64,000 bases of DNA from Batkoa obscura (Eukaryota > Entomophthoromycota > Entomophthoromycetes > Entomophthorales > Batkoaceae). The notes beneath the pieces are model-generated. The model had not been told where the DNA came from. It worked only from the letters and a program-made list of their open reading frames with translations, and did no database searches. The stretch is taken from assembly GCA_030770535.1 (NCBI GenBank), contig JASVEC010000033.1:1-64000 (forward strand). The letters are read 5' to 3'. Of this stretch, positions 37,202 to 47,253 are shown one piece after another. The position numbers and the translations under genes are program-made. Numbering within the stretch: the stretch's first letter is position 1; every line of letters starts with the position of its first letter.

Positions 37202-38548
37202 TCAAATCTTTATCCAATCGAGCAGTGGCATCTTTTCTAACGCAATATAAGGCGTTGAGTCTATAACATACGGTATTGGAGCAATAAGCAACAATGGAGT
37301 ACTAAGTTTATACTCAATAGCTGATTTTATGCCTTTTAAATTAAAATTTACAACTTTGAGTCTCTCAAGGTTTGGAAAAAAAGATATAAAACAGATAAAG
37401 TCATCCAAAAACAGGTGCGAGAAGTTAATTTTAATTTGTTTTATAAACTTACATTTAAGTCGGCTATTCTCATTTAATAAATGATGCTTATAGTTTGATC
37501 TATAAATGTTATTGCCCTTTGAATCAAGCTTGCGAAACGTTTTTTTAACATTAACTTCTAAGGCTTTAATATCAAGCTGTTGGATATTTGGCAATAATGG
37601 AATGATATTAAATAGCTTTGATGATATATTATTAATGCGTAGTTCCCTTAAACCAGATAATGTAGCCATATCATAAAACATTGCGACTTTAAAATCCAAA
37701 TATCCTGAAACAGTAATATTTTTGCTTTCAATGAATGTTATGTTATTGCTGTTTTTTTTATTTTTATTAAATTGACTACCTGAATTATCCAACAACTTTA
37801 AACTTCTTAAATTTTGTAAGTTACCAAGGCTATTGATATCAAAATTCACGGTTAGATTGCCTTCTATTTCTAACTTTAAATGAGAAACAAAACTTATGGC
37901 TGGATCAAGTTTTGTAGAATTAAAGACATTATTGTTAGCTAATAAACGCAGCATTTTCAATTTTGTAAATTTGGCTTTGATTGTGTCGAGGCCATCGAGA
38001 CTTAAGTTACCACCATAGTATAGCTCAATTTTTTTCACTACATCCGCGTTGAAATATTTAATTACCTTTTTAACTTCTCCATCATATTTACTAAACTCAT
38101 TCACCTCAATGAACTCAATTTGGTCCAAACAGCAACTGAATAATCCTAATAATTTAATGGAATTTACATAAGTCGATAATATCAGCTTTTTCAATTTTGG
38201 TAACTTCATAGTAATCTTACAATTGTAATCCCCATCATAGTCACTGCGGATAAACTCACCAAACTTTATAGAAGTTAGATTAGGACAATAGTTAATCAAT
38301 TCTAGTTTCTTCTCACTTAAATTTAAGTGTCTAATTAACTTCCCATTTTCTTTGATGAACCTTTCTTGGTAGAGTCCATAAATAGTATTGTCATACATTG
38401 AATAGATGGAGTTGTAGTTGATGACTTTATTGATAACTTGATATAAATATCTGTTTAAATATTGAATGTCAAATAACTCAATTGGATTCAGACATTCGAA
38501 CACTTCTTCTAGTAGTAAAACTGGTAAATCATCGAATTTTAGTCGCAT
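37202..38548 (-). CDS. F-box protein with leucine-rich repeats
   Basis: Single exon, 448 residues. The N-terminus FDDLPVLLLEEVFECLNPIE followed by LFDIQYLNRYLYQVINK is an F-box that would bind Skp1. The rest is a string of irregular leucine-rich repeats (for example LPKLKKLILSTYVNSIKLLG, FTKLKMLRLLANN, LQNLRSLKLLDN, LSGLRELRINN, LPNIQQLDIKALEV and FPNLERLKVVNFNL), the substrate-reading part of an SCF ubiquitin ligase. Such F-box/LRR genes form large, fast-changing families in early-diverging fungi, so a specific substrate cannot be named. The protein is intact and intronless. Asn/Lys-rich composition fits the AT-rich genome. Confidence 0.85.
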   Translation of the reverse strand: MRLKFDDLPVLLLEEVFECLNPIELFDIQYLNRYLYQVINKVINYNSIYSMYDNTIYGLYQERFIKENGKLIRHLNLSEKKLELINYCPNLTSIKFGEFIRSDYDGDYNCKITMKLPKLKKLILSTYVNSIKLLGLFSCCLDQIEFIEVNEFSKYDGEVKKVIKYFNADVVKKIELYYGGNLSLDGLDTIKAKFTKLKMLRLLANNNVFNSTKLDPAISFVSHLKLEIEGNLTVNFDINSLGNLQNLRSLKLLDNSGSQFNKNKKNSNNITFIESKNITVSGYLDFKVAMFYDMATLSGLRELRINNISSKLFNIIPLLPNIQQLDIKALEVNVKKTFRKLDSKGNNIYRSNYKHHLLNENSRLKCKFIKQIKINFSHLFLDDFICFISFFPNLERLKVVNFNLKGIKSAIEYKLSTPLLLIAPIPYVIDSTPYIALEKMPLLDWIKI

Positions 38549-38939
38549 TCCAAATTAAAAATACTAAGGAAGATCAGAATTTATATGATATTACTATAAT
38601 TTATAAAGCTCTTGAATTAGTAATATTAGAAGCACTGTTTTTTAAATTGGTGACAAAGTAGTTGTGTAGTAAAAAATCCAATTTTGGCAATAAAATTGAA
38701 TGCGACGTCATTTTATTTGTAAAGTATCAATTTAATAATTGCAGCCTAAGCAATGAAGATATGTAACCATGTCTTTTTAATATTAACTAAGTTAAGAATC
38801 TTTATATTTAAGCGTAAATGAAAGACCCTCTTGGAACTAGAAAATACGATATTTATGAGGAGAATCTAGCATAAAAAAGCCTTTAGCTTAAGCAATAAGT
38901 TTTTAGCTAACTTCCTTACTATTACTTCAATATAAACCG

Positions 38940-39270
38940 TATCAGCGCGCCTACCCAGTATTCCTTGCCTAATATATATGATGGGGGACACCAAATTAAG
39001 CAAGGATTTCACTTTAGATTACTAAAATCCTGATAAAGAGTCTTAGTCTCAAATGGAGACAGTGGTTTAAGCTAAGTTAGATATGAAATTAGAGACTGGA
39101 AGATAATAACTGTTCCATGGGTCTACTTGCTGCGGAGAACATGGGATTGTCCAACTGAATCAAAGAGATGTCTTTTTACAATCATCGTAAAGTTGACTTT
39201 TCCATCTTTATCGAGGATTTCTTGTAGATGCAACAGGAAAGCTGCCATTAGCCATCTATACTTTATATAT
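38940..39270 (-). pseudogene. Unidentified coding relic
   Basis: A patch clearly richer in G and C than its surroundings. On the minus strand one frame reads RWLMAAFLLHLQEIL, then DKDGKVNFTMIVKRHLFDS, and further on SPFETKTLYQDFSN and GKEYWVGALIRFI, with a few interruptions over about 110 codons. The residue mix looks like former protein sequence. I cannot name the family, so it may be a dead host gene or a piece of some old element. Confidence 0.3.
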
Positions 39271-40138
39271 ATTCATATAATATGATAGTATGACAAAATC
39301 CAAATAGTACTATGTGCAACTTTTATGTCTTATAATTTTTGTAAAAATATTGAAATTCTATTAAAATACTGGATTATATATACAATTTTGGACTAATAGA
39401 ACTCTATAAAAAAGTGACATATCCTTATTGTCATTGATAGCGGTTATTACTATTGCTGTCATTTTGATATATAAAAAACCTCTATATTACAATATAAAAT
39501 TACAATAAACTCCTTTCAGATTTTTATAGATATAGCTTTAAAGAGCAAAGTTCTTAATTGTTTTATTTAGATCATAAAGCTAGAAAGGGAACGAAGTTGG
39601 AAGAACTAGACTAAATAAGGAAATTAACTGAATCTGAGGAGGTGCTTGCTGATATTCTATCCTATTTAGTTCTAAAAAGATCACACCCCCATATTTCAAT
39701 CCAGATTTTCATAAATTAGTTTAGGTAAAGAAAACGTATGAAGATACAGGTGAGACATAGGTTCATTTATGTCAGAAAGTTTAATGCTATAAAATCAAAT
39801 CCCTCATAAATAAGTTTCATAATAAGAGTTTGATCGAAAGTGTGAAAAGAGAGAAGTGCATCAGCGAATCATTTATAAGAAGGTGATCTCATCTTGAACC
39901 TTGAAGCTTTTTATAATTAAATAGTCTTAGTTCACTATAGCAATCAGCTAATATGAAACTAGCTGATATTATAGGGGGGTTTTATTCCACTATTCGTTAG
40001 TCATTATACTAACGTACTTTGTAGTTGATTTATATTTTACTGATATACTCCAACTTAAAGTATCATTATTATTATAAGATATACGTTTCCTTAATCGTCC
40101 TTTTGGTTATTAACAAACACAAATTTTGTAAATTTCCA

Positions 40139-40237
40139 TATGAGTGTTTTTTAATTTCACCATTTTTCCACTTTTAAGCATCATTTAAGTGTAAAGGCTA
40201 CCAGTAAAATTTTTAAACAAAAAAATACATCCCCATA
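40139..40237 (+). mobile_element. MITE copy upstream of ARL2
   Basis: Forward copy, TATGAGTGTTTTTTAATTTC to AATACATCCCCATA. Its right end is only 74 bp from the ARL2 ATG, so it probably lies within the core promoter or the 5' leader. Confidence 0.86.
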
Positions 40238-40311
40238 TCCAATTAAAACAAAATAGTATAATTAAAAAAATAATAAATCGAAATGTTAGCTTTTAATATT
40301 AATTAAATAAC

Positions 40312-41054
40312 ATGGGTATGCTAACATTATTGAAGAAGATAAGAAGTAAAGAAAAGGAGATGCGAATATTAGTACTGTAAATTATTTATTATATGTATTA
40401 AGTTTATGTTTATTCTTTATACAGCGGTTTAGATAACGCAGGAAAAACAAGCATATTAAAAAAGTTAAATGGGGAACCGATTGATAGTATTAGTCCAACA
40501 TTAGGTTTTAATATTTTAAGCTTAAGTCACAAAGAGTAAGATCGTGGTATTTTAATTCATTAATGTTAGATATAATATATTGAAGATATAAGTTAAACTT
40601 TTGGGACGTTGGAGGACAAGTATCACTAAGAAGTTACTGGAAAAATTATTTTGAAGGTACAGAAGGGTTAATATGGGTAGTCGATGCTTCAGATAAAGAT
40701 AGGTTAATTGACACCAGAATAGAGTTAAATAAATTATTAGATCAAGAAGTAAATTCATTATTTTTTAATAATTTTTATCTTATTCTGTATATAGAAATTA
40801 AGTGGAATAACAATACTAATATTGGCAAATAAACAAGATATTTCAGGGGCTTTATCTTGTCAAGAGATATCTAAGGTAGTATTTATATATATATGCATGA
40901 GTATATTTTTAATATTATTTAGTACTTAGAATTAGATAATATTGATAATCATCATTGGAAAGTATTACCATGTAGCGCATTGACAGGACAAAATCTATTT
41001 GAAGGGATTGATTGGTTAATATTGGATATTGCATCAAGGATATATGTTTATTAA
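40312..41054 (+). CDS. ARL2: Arf-like GTPase ARL2 (Cin4/Alp41)
   Basis: Five or six exons, about 184 residues. The start [20 protein letters not shown] has Gly2, though ARL2 proteins are poor myristoylation substrates. Core motifs: [69 protein letters not shown], and [20 protein letters not shown]. All of these match ARL2 rather than Arf1. ARL2 regulates tubulin cofactor D and so tubulin heterodimer folding. Introns interrupt it after VL (codon split), after HKE, after DQE and after EISK. A MITE sits within its promoter. Confidence 0.95.
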
Positions 41055-41126
41055 ATATTATTAAATATAATAAAAGCGATAATAAATCAAAATTAATGCC
41101 TCAGTTGCTATAAGTATATTAACACT

Positions 41127-41849
41127 TTATTCTTCTTTATCGTTGGAATCTATCCATATACTTACAGGACCATCGTTAATTAATTGTACATCCATCATAG
41201 CTCCAAATTCACCATCTATAAAGTATAAGTTGATAAGTAAATTATCATATTGGATAGTTACCTTGAACTTTATTTTCAGCATAATTCGACTTTAATTTAT
41301 TCAAAAACTCAGTGTAAAATGACTTTGAGTCTGTGCTTTTCATTGCTCTGTGAAAATCTGGTTTATTACCTTGAAGATATTAGTTTTAACTATTAAGATA
41401 TGTGATTTTTACCTTTTCTTACTTTTGCATAAAGTGTAAATTGAGATACTATAATAACCAATATAAACAATCATTAGTTTGAGGGATTAATAAATTAATA
41501 AAATAAATTATCTACCACTTAATATTTCTAAATCTAAATCTTTAACACTTTTTTTCCATGGATTTCCTTCTTCATCTTCGAATAATCGAAAATTTAATAT
41601 TTTTTTGATCCTGTTATTAAAATATTAGTTATCATTCAACCTAAAACTTAAATAAATACATAAAATCTATATCTTTAACTTCATCTTTTGTAGTTATTCC
41701 AACTAATATTAATAGTCCCTTTCCAATACTTGATATGATTTTTCCATCCACTAAATAATAGATCACACTAATTAAACTATTATTAGGATACTAAAGCTTG
41801 AATTACCTGTAACACTACCACTTTTTACTCTCTGAATTAACGCTCTCAT
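41127..41849 (-). CDS. DTD1: D-aminoacyl-tRNA deacylase (DTD1)
   Basis: Spliced gene, about 150 residues, five or six exons. The enzyme removes D-amino acids (and Gly from tRNA-Ala) from mischarged tRNA. Visible signatures: MRALIQRVKSGSVTV at the start, GKGLLILVGITTKDE, RIKKILNFRLFEDEEGNPWK, VSQFTLYAKVRKG, NKPDFHRAM, and near the C-terminus NDGPVSIWIDS, where the Gly-Pro is the cross-subunit cis-Pro motif. The canonical motif reads GPVT; Ser replaces Thr here, which is a mild change. Its start is 157 bp from that of VPS29, so the two share a promoter. Confidence 0.93.
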
Positions 41850-42005
41850 TTTATATACTAACTATGAACTAATAAACTCACAAAGTGTATCCAAATATCT
41901 AAAATCAAACTAACCAATTAAATTGAGTTACTTAATAATATTTTTTAATATTGAAAGCCACATTTCTATTGCTATTCTATACTTTTTAATTAAACAAGCA
42001 ATATC
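41850..42005. promoter_or_regulatory. Compact bidirectional promoter, DTD1 / VPS29
   Basis: Only 156 bp separate the two start codons, so transcription in both directions must be driven from here or from within the genes. No TATA box is evident. Confidence 0.5.
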
Positions 42006-42789
42006 ATGGTGGTAAGAAAAAGAAACGACGCTAATGGAAGCATATAAGTAACTTGTTCTTGTTTTATTAGTTAGTATTAGCAATAGGGGATTTACACATA
42101 CCTGACAGAAGTAGCGATCTACCAAAAGCATTTAAAAAGTTAATGGTAAAGAAGATTGCTAATGTGCCTGTAATTTAAATACTAATACTTATTTAAAATA
42201 TAGATTCCGGGTAGAATTCAACAGATATTGTGTACAGGAAATTTAAATAGTTCAGAAACTTATCAGTATTTAAAAAGTGTATGCAATGAAGTGCACGTAG
42301 TTCAAGGAGAATATGATACAGTAAAGTTTATAATTTGATAGTTTTATTAAAATAGCAACTTATTTTAAATCCATTATGAAGGTAGGTGCCTGGCCAACAA
42401 GTAAAATAATAACTCATGGAAATTATAAGATTGGTTTAATTCATGGTCATCAATTTACCCCTTGGGCTCATCCAGATACTTTAGAAAGTAAAGCTCAACA
42501 GATGGACGTTGATATTTTAATCTTCGGTCATACTCATCAATTACAAGTTTACGATAAAAACAATCGCTTTTTTATTAATCCTGGTACGGGTACAGGTGCT
42601 TTTTCTTCTTTAGGCGGAAGGTAAAAGAGTTTTCGATATTAATTTGCATACATTTATTCTTTATTTAGTATTGAACCTATTCCATCTTTTATTTTATTAG
42701 ATTTACAAGATTCTTTAGTTACAAGTTATATTTATAAACTCAAGGATGGAGAAGTACAAGTCGAAGTAATGGAGTTTAAAAAAGAATAG
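42006..42789 (+). CDS. VPS29: Retromer subunit VPS29
   Basis: Spliced gene of about 185 residues. The first coding exon is only six nucleotides (ATGGTG) followed by a GTAAGA donor; after the intron the protein continues LVLAIGDLHIPDRSSDLP, giving MVLVLAIGDLHIP as in the family. Further motifs: VPGRIQQILCTGNL, VVQGEYDT, KIGLIHGHQFTPWAHPDTLE, VDILIFGHTHQLQVYDKNNR and FINPGTGTGAF. VPS29 is a metallophosphoesterase-fold scaffold of retromer that recycles cargo from endosomes to the Golgi. Phosphoesterase-like residues (GDLHIP, GHTH) are kept, though the fold acts in protein binding. The gene ends VEVMEFKKE. Confidence 0.95.
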
Positions 42790-42987
42790 TTATTATTTTC
42801 AATTATTGTAATAAATATAATTGCACTAGTTTACTTTCACTACTATTGACATTGTTTTCATAAAATATTAAAATAGTAGAAATATTAAATTAAAATATTA
42901 AACTTTATTTTTTTTAGAATTTTATATAAAAATCAGCATTTAAATTACATAAATAATTTCTATACCTTACAATAATTAAAAGAAAGA

Positions 42988-44007
42988 TTAGCGACGACGA
43001 GTTGAGTTCTTTGGATATGGACTGTATTTAGATGACTCTTTATGGTGACGAATAGGATGAGTAGAGCGACGGTCACCACGTTTATTTTCATCCAATAGTT
43101 TTTCATCACGACGATAATTAGAACGATCATTAGAGTCAGAGCCATAACGTTCTAAACTAACTTCACGAGATCTATTACGACCCCTATTACCTTTTTCAGA
43201 GCTACCATACCCATCATTATTATTAGTACTAGAATAATCTGGTTTGATGGTTAATTGTATACGATGACCATCAGCAATTTCATTATTATATTCAGCAACA
43301 GCCTTTTTAGCATCTTGTAAGGACCCCATACATACTTCAGCATTACCCGTAAATTTATTTTCAGAGTTGTAAAGCATCTCAACCGAAAGTACTTGCCCAA
43401 CCTTGCTAAACGTAGCTTCAATATCTTCAGAACATGCACCCAAGCTCATGTTAGAAATTAGCACAGTGGCTGGCTTAGAAGTACCACGGATAGTGATAGG
43501 GTCCTTATCTAAAGATGGTGATAAAGGTGCTTGAAAGTTAACCAAAAGTGAGTCATTTTCCTCGTTAATGTAATCTTCATCTTCAGCGTCGTCATAAGTT
43601 ACTAACTCTCTCTTCCAGCTTTGAGAAGAGGCACCTTGATGACCAGACTCAGTGTCATAATGGTCTGCATTCCTCGAAGAAGGATATCGAGAAGCTCTTT
43701 TTCTAAGTTCACTAGTGGTAAAACCCTTTTCTGGAACACGATTTTTACGAAGGTCCCTAGTAAACAGAGCCTTTGGACGCTCATCTCTTCTATCAGCCTT
43801 CTGCTCAAACTTATCATGTTTCCATCTGCCGTTACTGTTATTAGTAGGAGAATTTGAGATGCGTCTTGGTCTATTGTTCCTATTTGGTCTTTTGTTCCTA
43901 GAATTACCTCTGCGATCTTTTCTCATTTCAGAGACAACTTGATCTAGTGAACAATCTAACAATTTGTTACTTTCTTTGGGTTTGGAACTATCATTAGCAG
44001 CAATCAT
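42988..44007 (-). CDS. ALYREF/Yra1-type mRNA export factor
   Basis: Single exon, 339 residues. The N-terminus carries LDCSLDQVVSEMRKDRRG, the UAP56/Sub2-binding motif of REF proteins (consensus LDxSLDDII). An Arg/Asn-rich low-complexity stretch follows, then a central RRM (TVLISNMSLGACSEDIEATF with FTGNAEVCMGSLQDAKKAV), and a C-terminal RS/RG-rich tail ending NSTRRR. This is the TREX adaptor that recruits Mex67 to mRNA. It is longer than human ALYREF because of the RRM-flanking linkers. Several long frames overlap it in other readings because of its repetitive Arg/Ser codons; I treat them as by-products. Confidence 0.9.
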   Translation of the reverse strand: MIAANDSSKPKESNKLLDCSLDQVVSEMRKDRRGNSRNKRPNRNNRPRRISNSPTNNSNGRWKHDKFEQKADRRDERPKALFTRDLRKNRVPEKGFTTSELRKRASRYPSSRNADHYDTESGHQGASSQSWKRELVTYDDAEDEDYINEENDSLLVNFQAPLSPSLDKDPITIRGTSKPATVLISNMSLGACSEDIEATFSKVGQVLSVEMLYNSENKFTGNAEVCMGSLQDAKKAVAEYNNEIADGHRIQLTIKPDYSSTNNNDGYGSSEKGNRGRNRSREVSLERYGSDSNDRSNYRRDEKLLDENKRGDRRSTHPIRHHKESSKYSPYPKNSTRRR

Positions 44008-44689
44008 AACAATTTATATTATTTGGAGTTTAAAAAATGAAATTTGAAAAGAATTCACGTTTCGGCTTTATACTTTAGCATGTCGATTTTTATCCTATAA
44101 TGTGTAATAAAGTAGAGGCATCATTTGCTTAAAATACAGTTAATGCATTAGAAGCAAAATCTGGCTTGATTTAATTGGATGCTGAAAAGGTTTTCATGTT
44201 GTAGTTCCTGACTTTAGCTATAACATAAAGAGAATTTCCTTAAAAGGGCTAAAAACATTCACCCTATTGTTAAAAAGCTAAAGTTAAACTAGAATTTGTT
44301 GTATTTCTAGAGCATCAACATCAAAATCAACCTTATTAATCCACCAATTTACCCATTAAAATAGCTATTGCATTTATAAAACGCTGTATAAATGCCCTTA
44401 GAATTTAAAATATTAGCAAGATAATGCTTATCTTGAATAAAAGGAGATAAAAATTTTGATAATAGATTTCAGATTAAATTTTGAGAATTGGTAACATGTA
44501 CTCTCAAAATAAGAACGAGATAAGTTTGTTAAGTTAGTATAATTTTGTCTAGTTTACCACTATACTTTTGTACTTTATTCTATCTTCAAAGCTATACAAA
44601 GTTTAACAAAAGTATATAATAATAATAAATAGCAAATTATAGCCATTATAGTGACTATAATAATATATAGATTTAATTGTATATTATTA

Positions 44690-44850
44690 ACTATAGGGCA
44701 TGGGATGTCAAAAGGTTGCCAGCATAACAAATGAGCAAACCCAAGGAATTACTACAGTTTAGCAGATGACTTCATAGGATTTTTGTGGTTGTTGGCATTG
44801 TCATTGAAACTTCCTCACAGTGTTATTATACATTTATTAGCATTTTTTAT
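44690..44850 (+). other. Possible worn coding patch
   Basis: Locally GC-richer sequence in a gene desert. One frame reads GMGCQKVASITNEQTQG and then FCGCWHCH, with interruptions. Too short to identify; could be chance. Confidence 0.15.
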
Positions 44851-45308
44851 ATTCTATTTTTAATAATTAAACGTATCAATCATAAGTAATAGTAACAAAA
44901 TGATACAAAAAATACTTTTGAATTTTTAAGGCATTTAAAAAATGAAAAAGGCAATTACAAGTAGTACTAAAAAGGTATTAAAATAAATATTAAAATTATT
45001 ATTGAACAAAACTTGAACCATCATATATCATAGTTAAATCGATGATTCTATTATAATACTCTTTTTTAGTTCGAAATTTATAATAAAGCTTTATGTTGGT
45101 TTTAGCAACATATCCTTAATAATTTATCTTTAATTTGGTTTTATATGATTTTTAAATTAATGAAATAAAAGCTTAATTGTTTGACTTAAAATAGTAATAA
45201 TTTTATATGGTATAAACTATTTTCGTAAAAATTTATCTTGGAAGATAGAAACAATATATGTGAAAAGAAGACTTTTATTATTTTATTTATAAATGTGCTA
45301 TTCAAAAT

Positions 45309-45412
45309 AAATGGAGATAATGTGTTTATTCAAAAATTTTACTAAAAAATTTTCCACTCAAATAGCACTTAAGAAATGAAAAAAGTGATGAAACCAGAAA
45401 CAACACCTCCGA
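45309..45412 (-). mobile_element. MITE copy (45.3 kb, worn)
   Basis: Reverse copy with degraded left end (ATGGAGATAATGTGTTTATT) and right end (ACAACACCTCCGAAT), but intact middle (CCACTCAAATAGCACTTAAG). Confidence 0.78.
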
Positions 45413-45488
45413 ATGTTTTTGTTGGATTTACTGTAATTTTGAAAAATATAATTTAAAACCATTATTTACAATCAACTAATAACTTGAA

Positions 45489-45592
45489 TATAGGGGGCTA
45501 TTTTTTTTAGTTTCATTATCTTTCTTTTTTTAAGCACTATTTGAGTGGAAAAATTGTAGTAAGATTCTTAAACAAAAAAATACATCCCCATA
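45489..45592 (+). mobile_element. MITE copy (45.5 kb)
   Basis: Forward copy, TATAGGGGGCTATTTTTTTT to AATACATCCCCATA, central AAGCACTATTTGAGTGG. Confidence 0.86.
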
Positions 45593-45623
45593 TAATGTCT
45601 TTAACTACTAATGAGTTGCATTA

Positions 45624-45727
45624 TATGGGGGTGTTTTTTTCGATTTCATTACTTTTCCGTTTTTTAAGCACTATTTGAGTGGAAAGATTGTCAGTAAAAC
45701 TCTTAAACACAAAAATACATCCCCATA
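45624..45727 (+). mobile_element. MITE copy (45.6 kb)
   Basis: Near-consensus forward copy, TATGGGGGTGTTTTTTTCG to AATACATCCCCATA. It follows the previous copy after 31 bp, in the same orientation. Confidence 0.9.
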
Positions 45728-47253
45728 TTCTAATTTCTTTATGTTTTTACTTTTTTATAATAGTAACACTGATAAATAATAGGGGGTTAGAATACTTTTA
45801 TTATATTTAAACCCTTTAATCTACAAAAGCTATATAAAAGTTATATTTTTTGATAAATTCTTTTTTGACCATTATACGTATTATTTAGTACACATAACAC
45901 ACAAGAGGGAATAAAAGGTTATGTTAGACTAATAGAGTTTTAGTAGCAGCTTGCAAAAAATAACGCTTGATGCGTTATATTTTCAACCATCTATAGAAAA
46001 TAAAACGAATTTAGAATATATTTTTTTTAAACATACTACAAAAATATATACTTTCTTATTTTATATTTCTATGCTACTATCAGTATAATCTGTATAAGAG
46101 GTATTTAAAAACGAGTAAAAATTAATATTGGTATTCATTTGTTTTCATGTAATTCTTTATAACAATTATGTGAAATTTTTAAGTTTATTATAATTGTTAA
46201 TATTGAATTAAAGTTTATTCTAGCATTATTATTCCTATACTTAGTATAATATTGATTTAAAGCTCAGAGTTCCAGTTCATTAATATAAGTATCAAGTAGT
46301 AAACTTATAACAATTCACTTGGTTTTTATTGATTGCTATATTTATAGTTATCTACCCACGATTAGGGCTTATTTACTTATATTATTATTAAAAACACTGC
46401 TAAAGGTGAGTCATCATCCGTCTTGTTCTTTTTGTGAGCATCGAATACTAATACAAGATCTAATTATTGTTATTATTTACCTTATTTATAACACAACGCT
46501 CAAATTTTTAAATAATATTCTTAAGTTTTTTTGATTGAAGTGAGAATGAATTAAAAATCGTACTACTTTCAAGCAGATTATAATACTACTTTTATTCCTA
46601 TTTGTGTCAACAAAAGTACAATAGTTGTATTCATAGGCTCTATTTAAATGAAATTAATTTTATTTGATCCAATTGAGAATAGTATATGTTTTTTTTATAG
46701 CAAATGTTTAAAGTTCAAGAATTCATTTTTCTTAAACATTTCATTACTGCTTTTATTAGCATTAGTGTAAACGTATTGAAAACATTATTGACCTATTCGT
46801 TAAAACTAGTTTAATAGCTTTGTTTGAGAATAAAATACTTTTTTTTGTAAAACCGAAATTTTAAATACAACAACACATAAAATAACAGTTATAAACAACA
46901 ACAGGCATTTATTTAATATTCAGTAATGATATTATTGGTTTGATTTAAAAACCTTATTTTATTAAGAACTTTTTTTGCTAAGTTGGTAACATTTACGTCT
47001 CGCTTATATTCTACATTATTTCATTTTTTATATAAATTTTACATAAATTTAAATCTGCAAAAAAACTATTACGAAAATTGCTTGTTTTAGTCCTTTTTAT
47101 TTAAATATTAGCTTAAAGTCAAATCACGTTTATTATTAATACATTATTAGAATAAAAACCTTTTAAGAATAAAGATATAAGATAAAGATATAAAAGCAAA
47201 AACCAAGATAATCAAATTGTGGAAAAAAAGAGAAAAAACAAAGGGTACTAAAA

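Larger units (their letters stand above)
38549..40311. other. Intergenic F-box / ARL2, with a coding relic and a MITE
   Basis: 1.76 kb. The GC-richer patch at 38940-39270 looks like decayed coding sequence. A MITE lies at 40139-40237. A stray CACACCCCCATAT at about 39690 resembles one MITE end without the rest of the element. Confidence 0.5.
44008..47253. other. 3.2-kb gene desert with three MITEs
   Basis: No convincing gene between ALYREF and the dioxygenase. Three MITE copies lie in 420 bp at 45309-45727. A GC-richer patch at 44690-44850 may be a worn coding relic. The remainder is AT-rich and featureless to my reading. Confidence 0.5.

Noticed and set aside
39560-39705. Possible further MITE ending CACACCCCCATAT
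   Set aside because: Only one terminus matches; no matching left end or interior dyad at the right distance.
43251-43942. Several overlapping open frames on both strands within the ALYREF-type gene
   Set aside because: They arise from the repetitive Arg/Ser/Asp codons of the real gene and translate to unconserved hydrophobic or basic strings.
46319-46534. 71-codon hydrophobic frame in the gene desert
   Set aside because: AT-rich DNA gives Ile/Leu/Phe/Tyr-rich frames by chance; no conserved motif.
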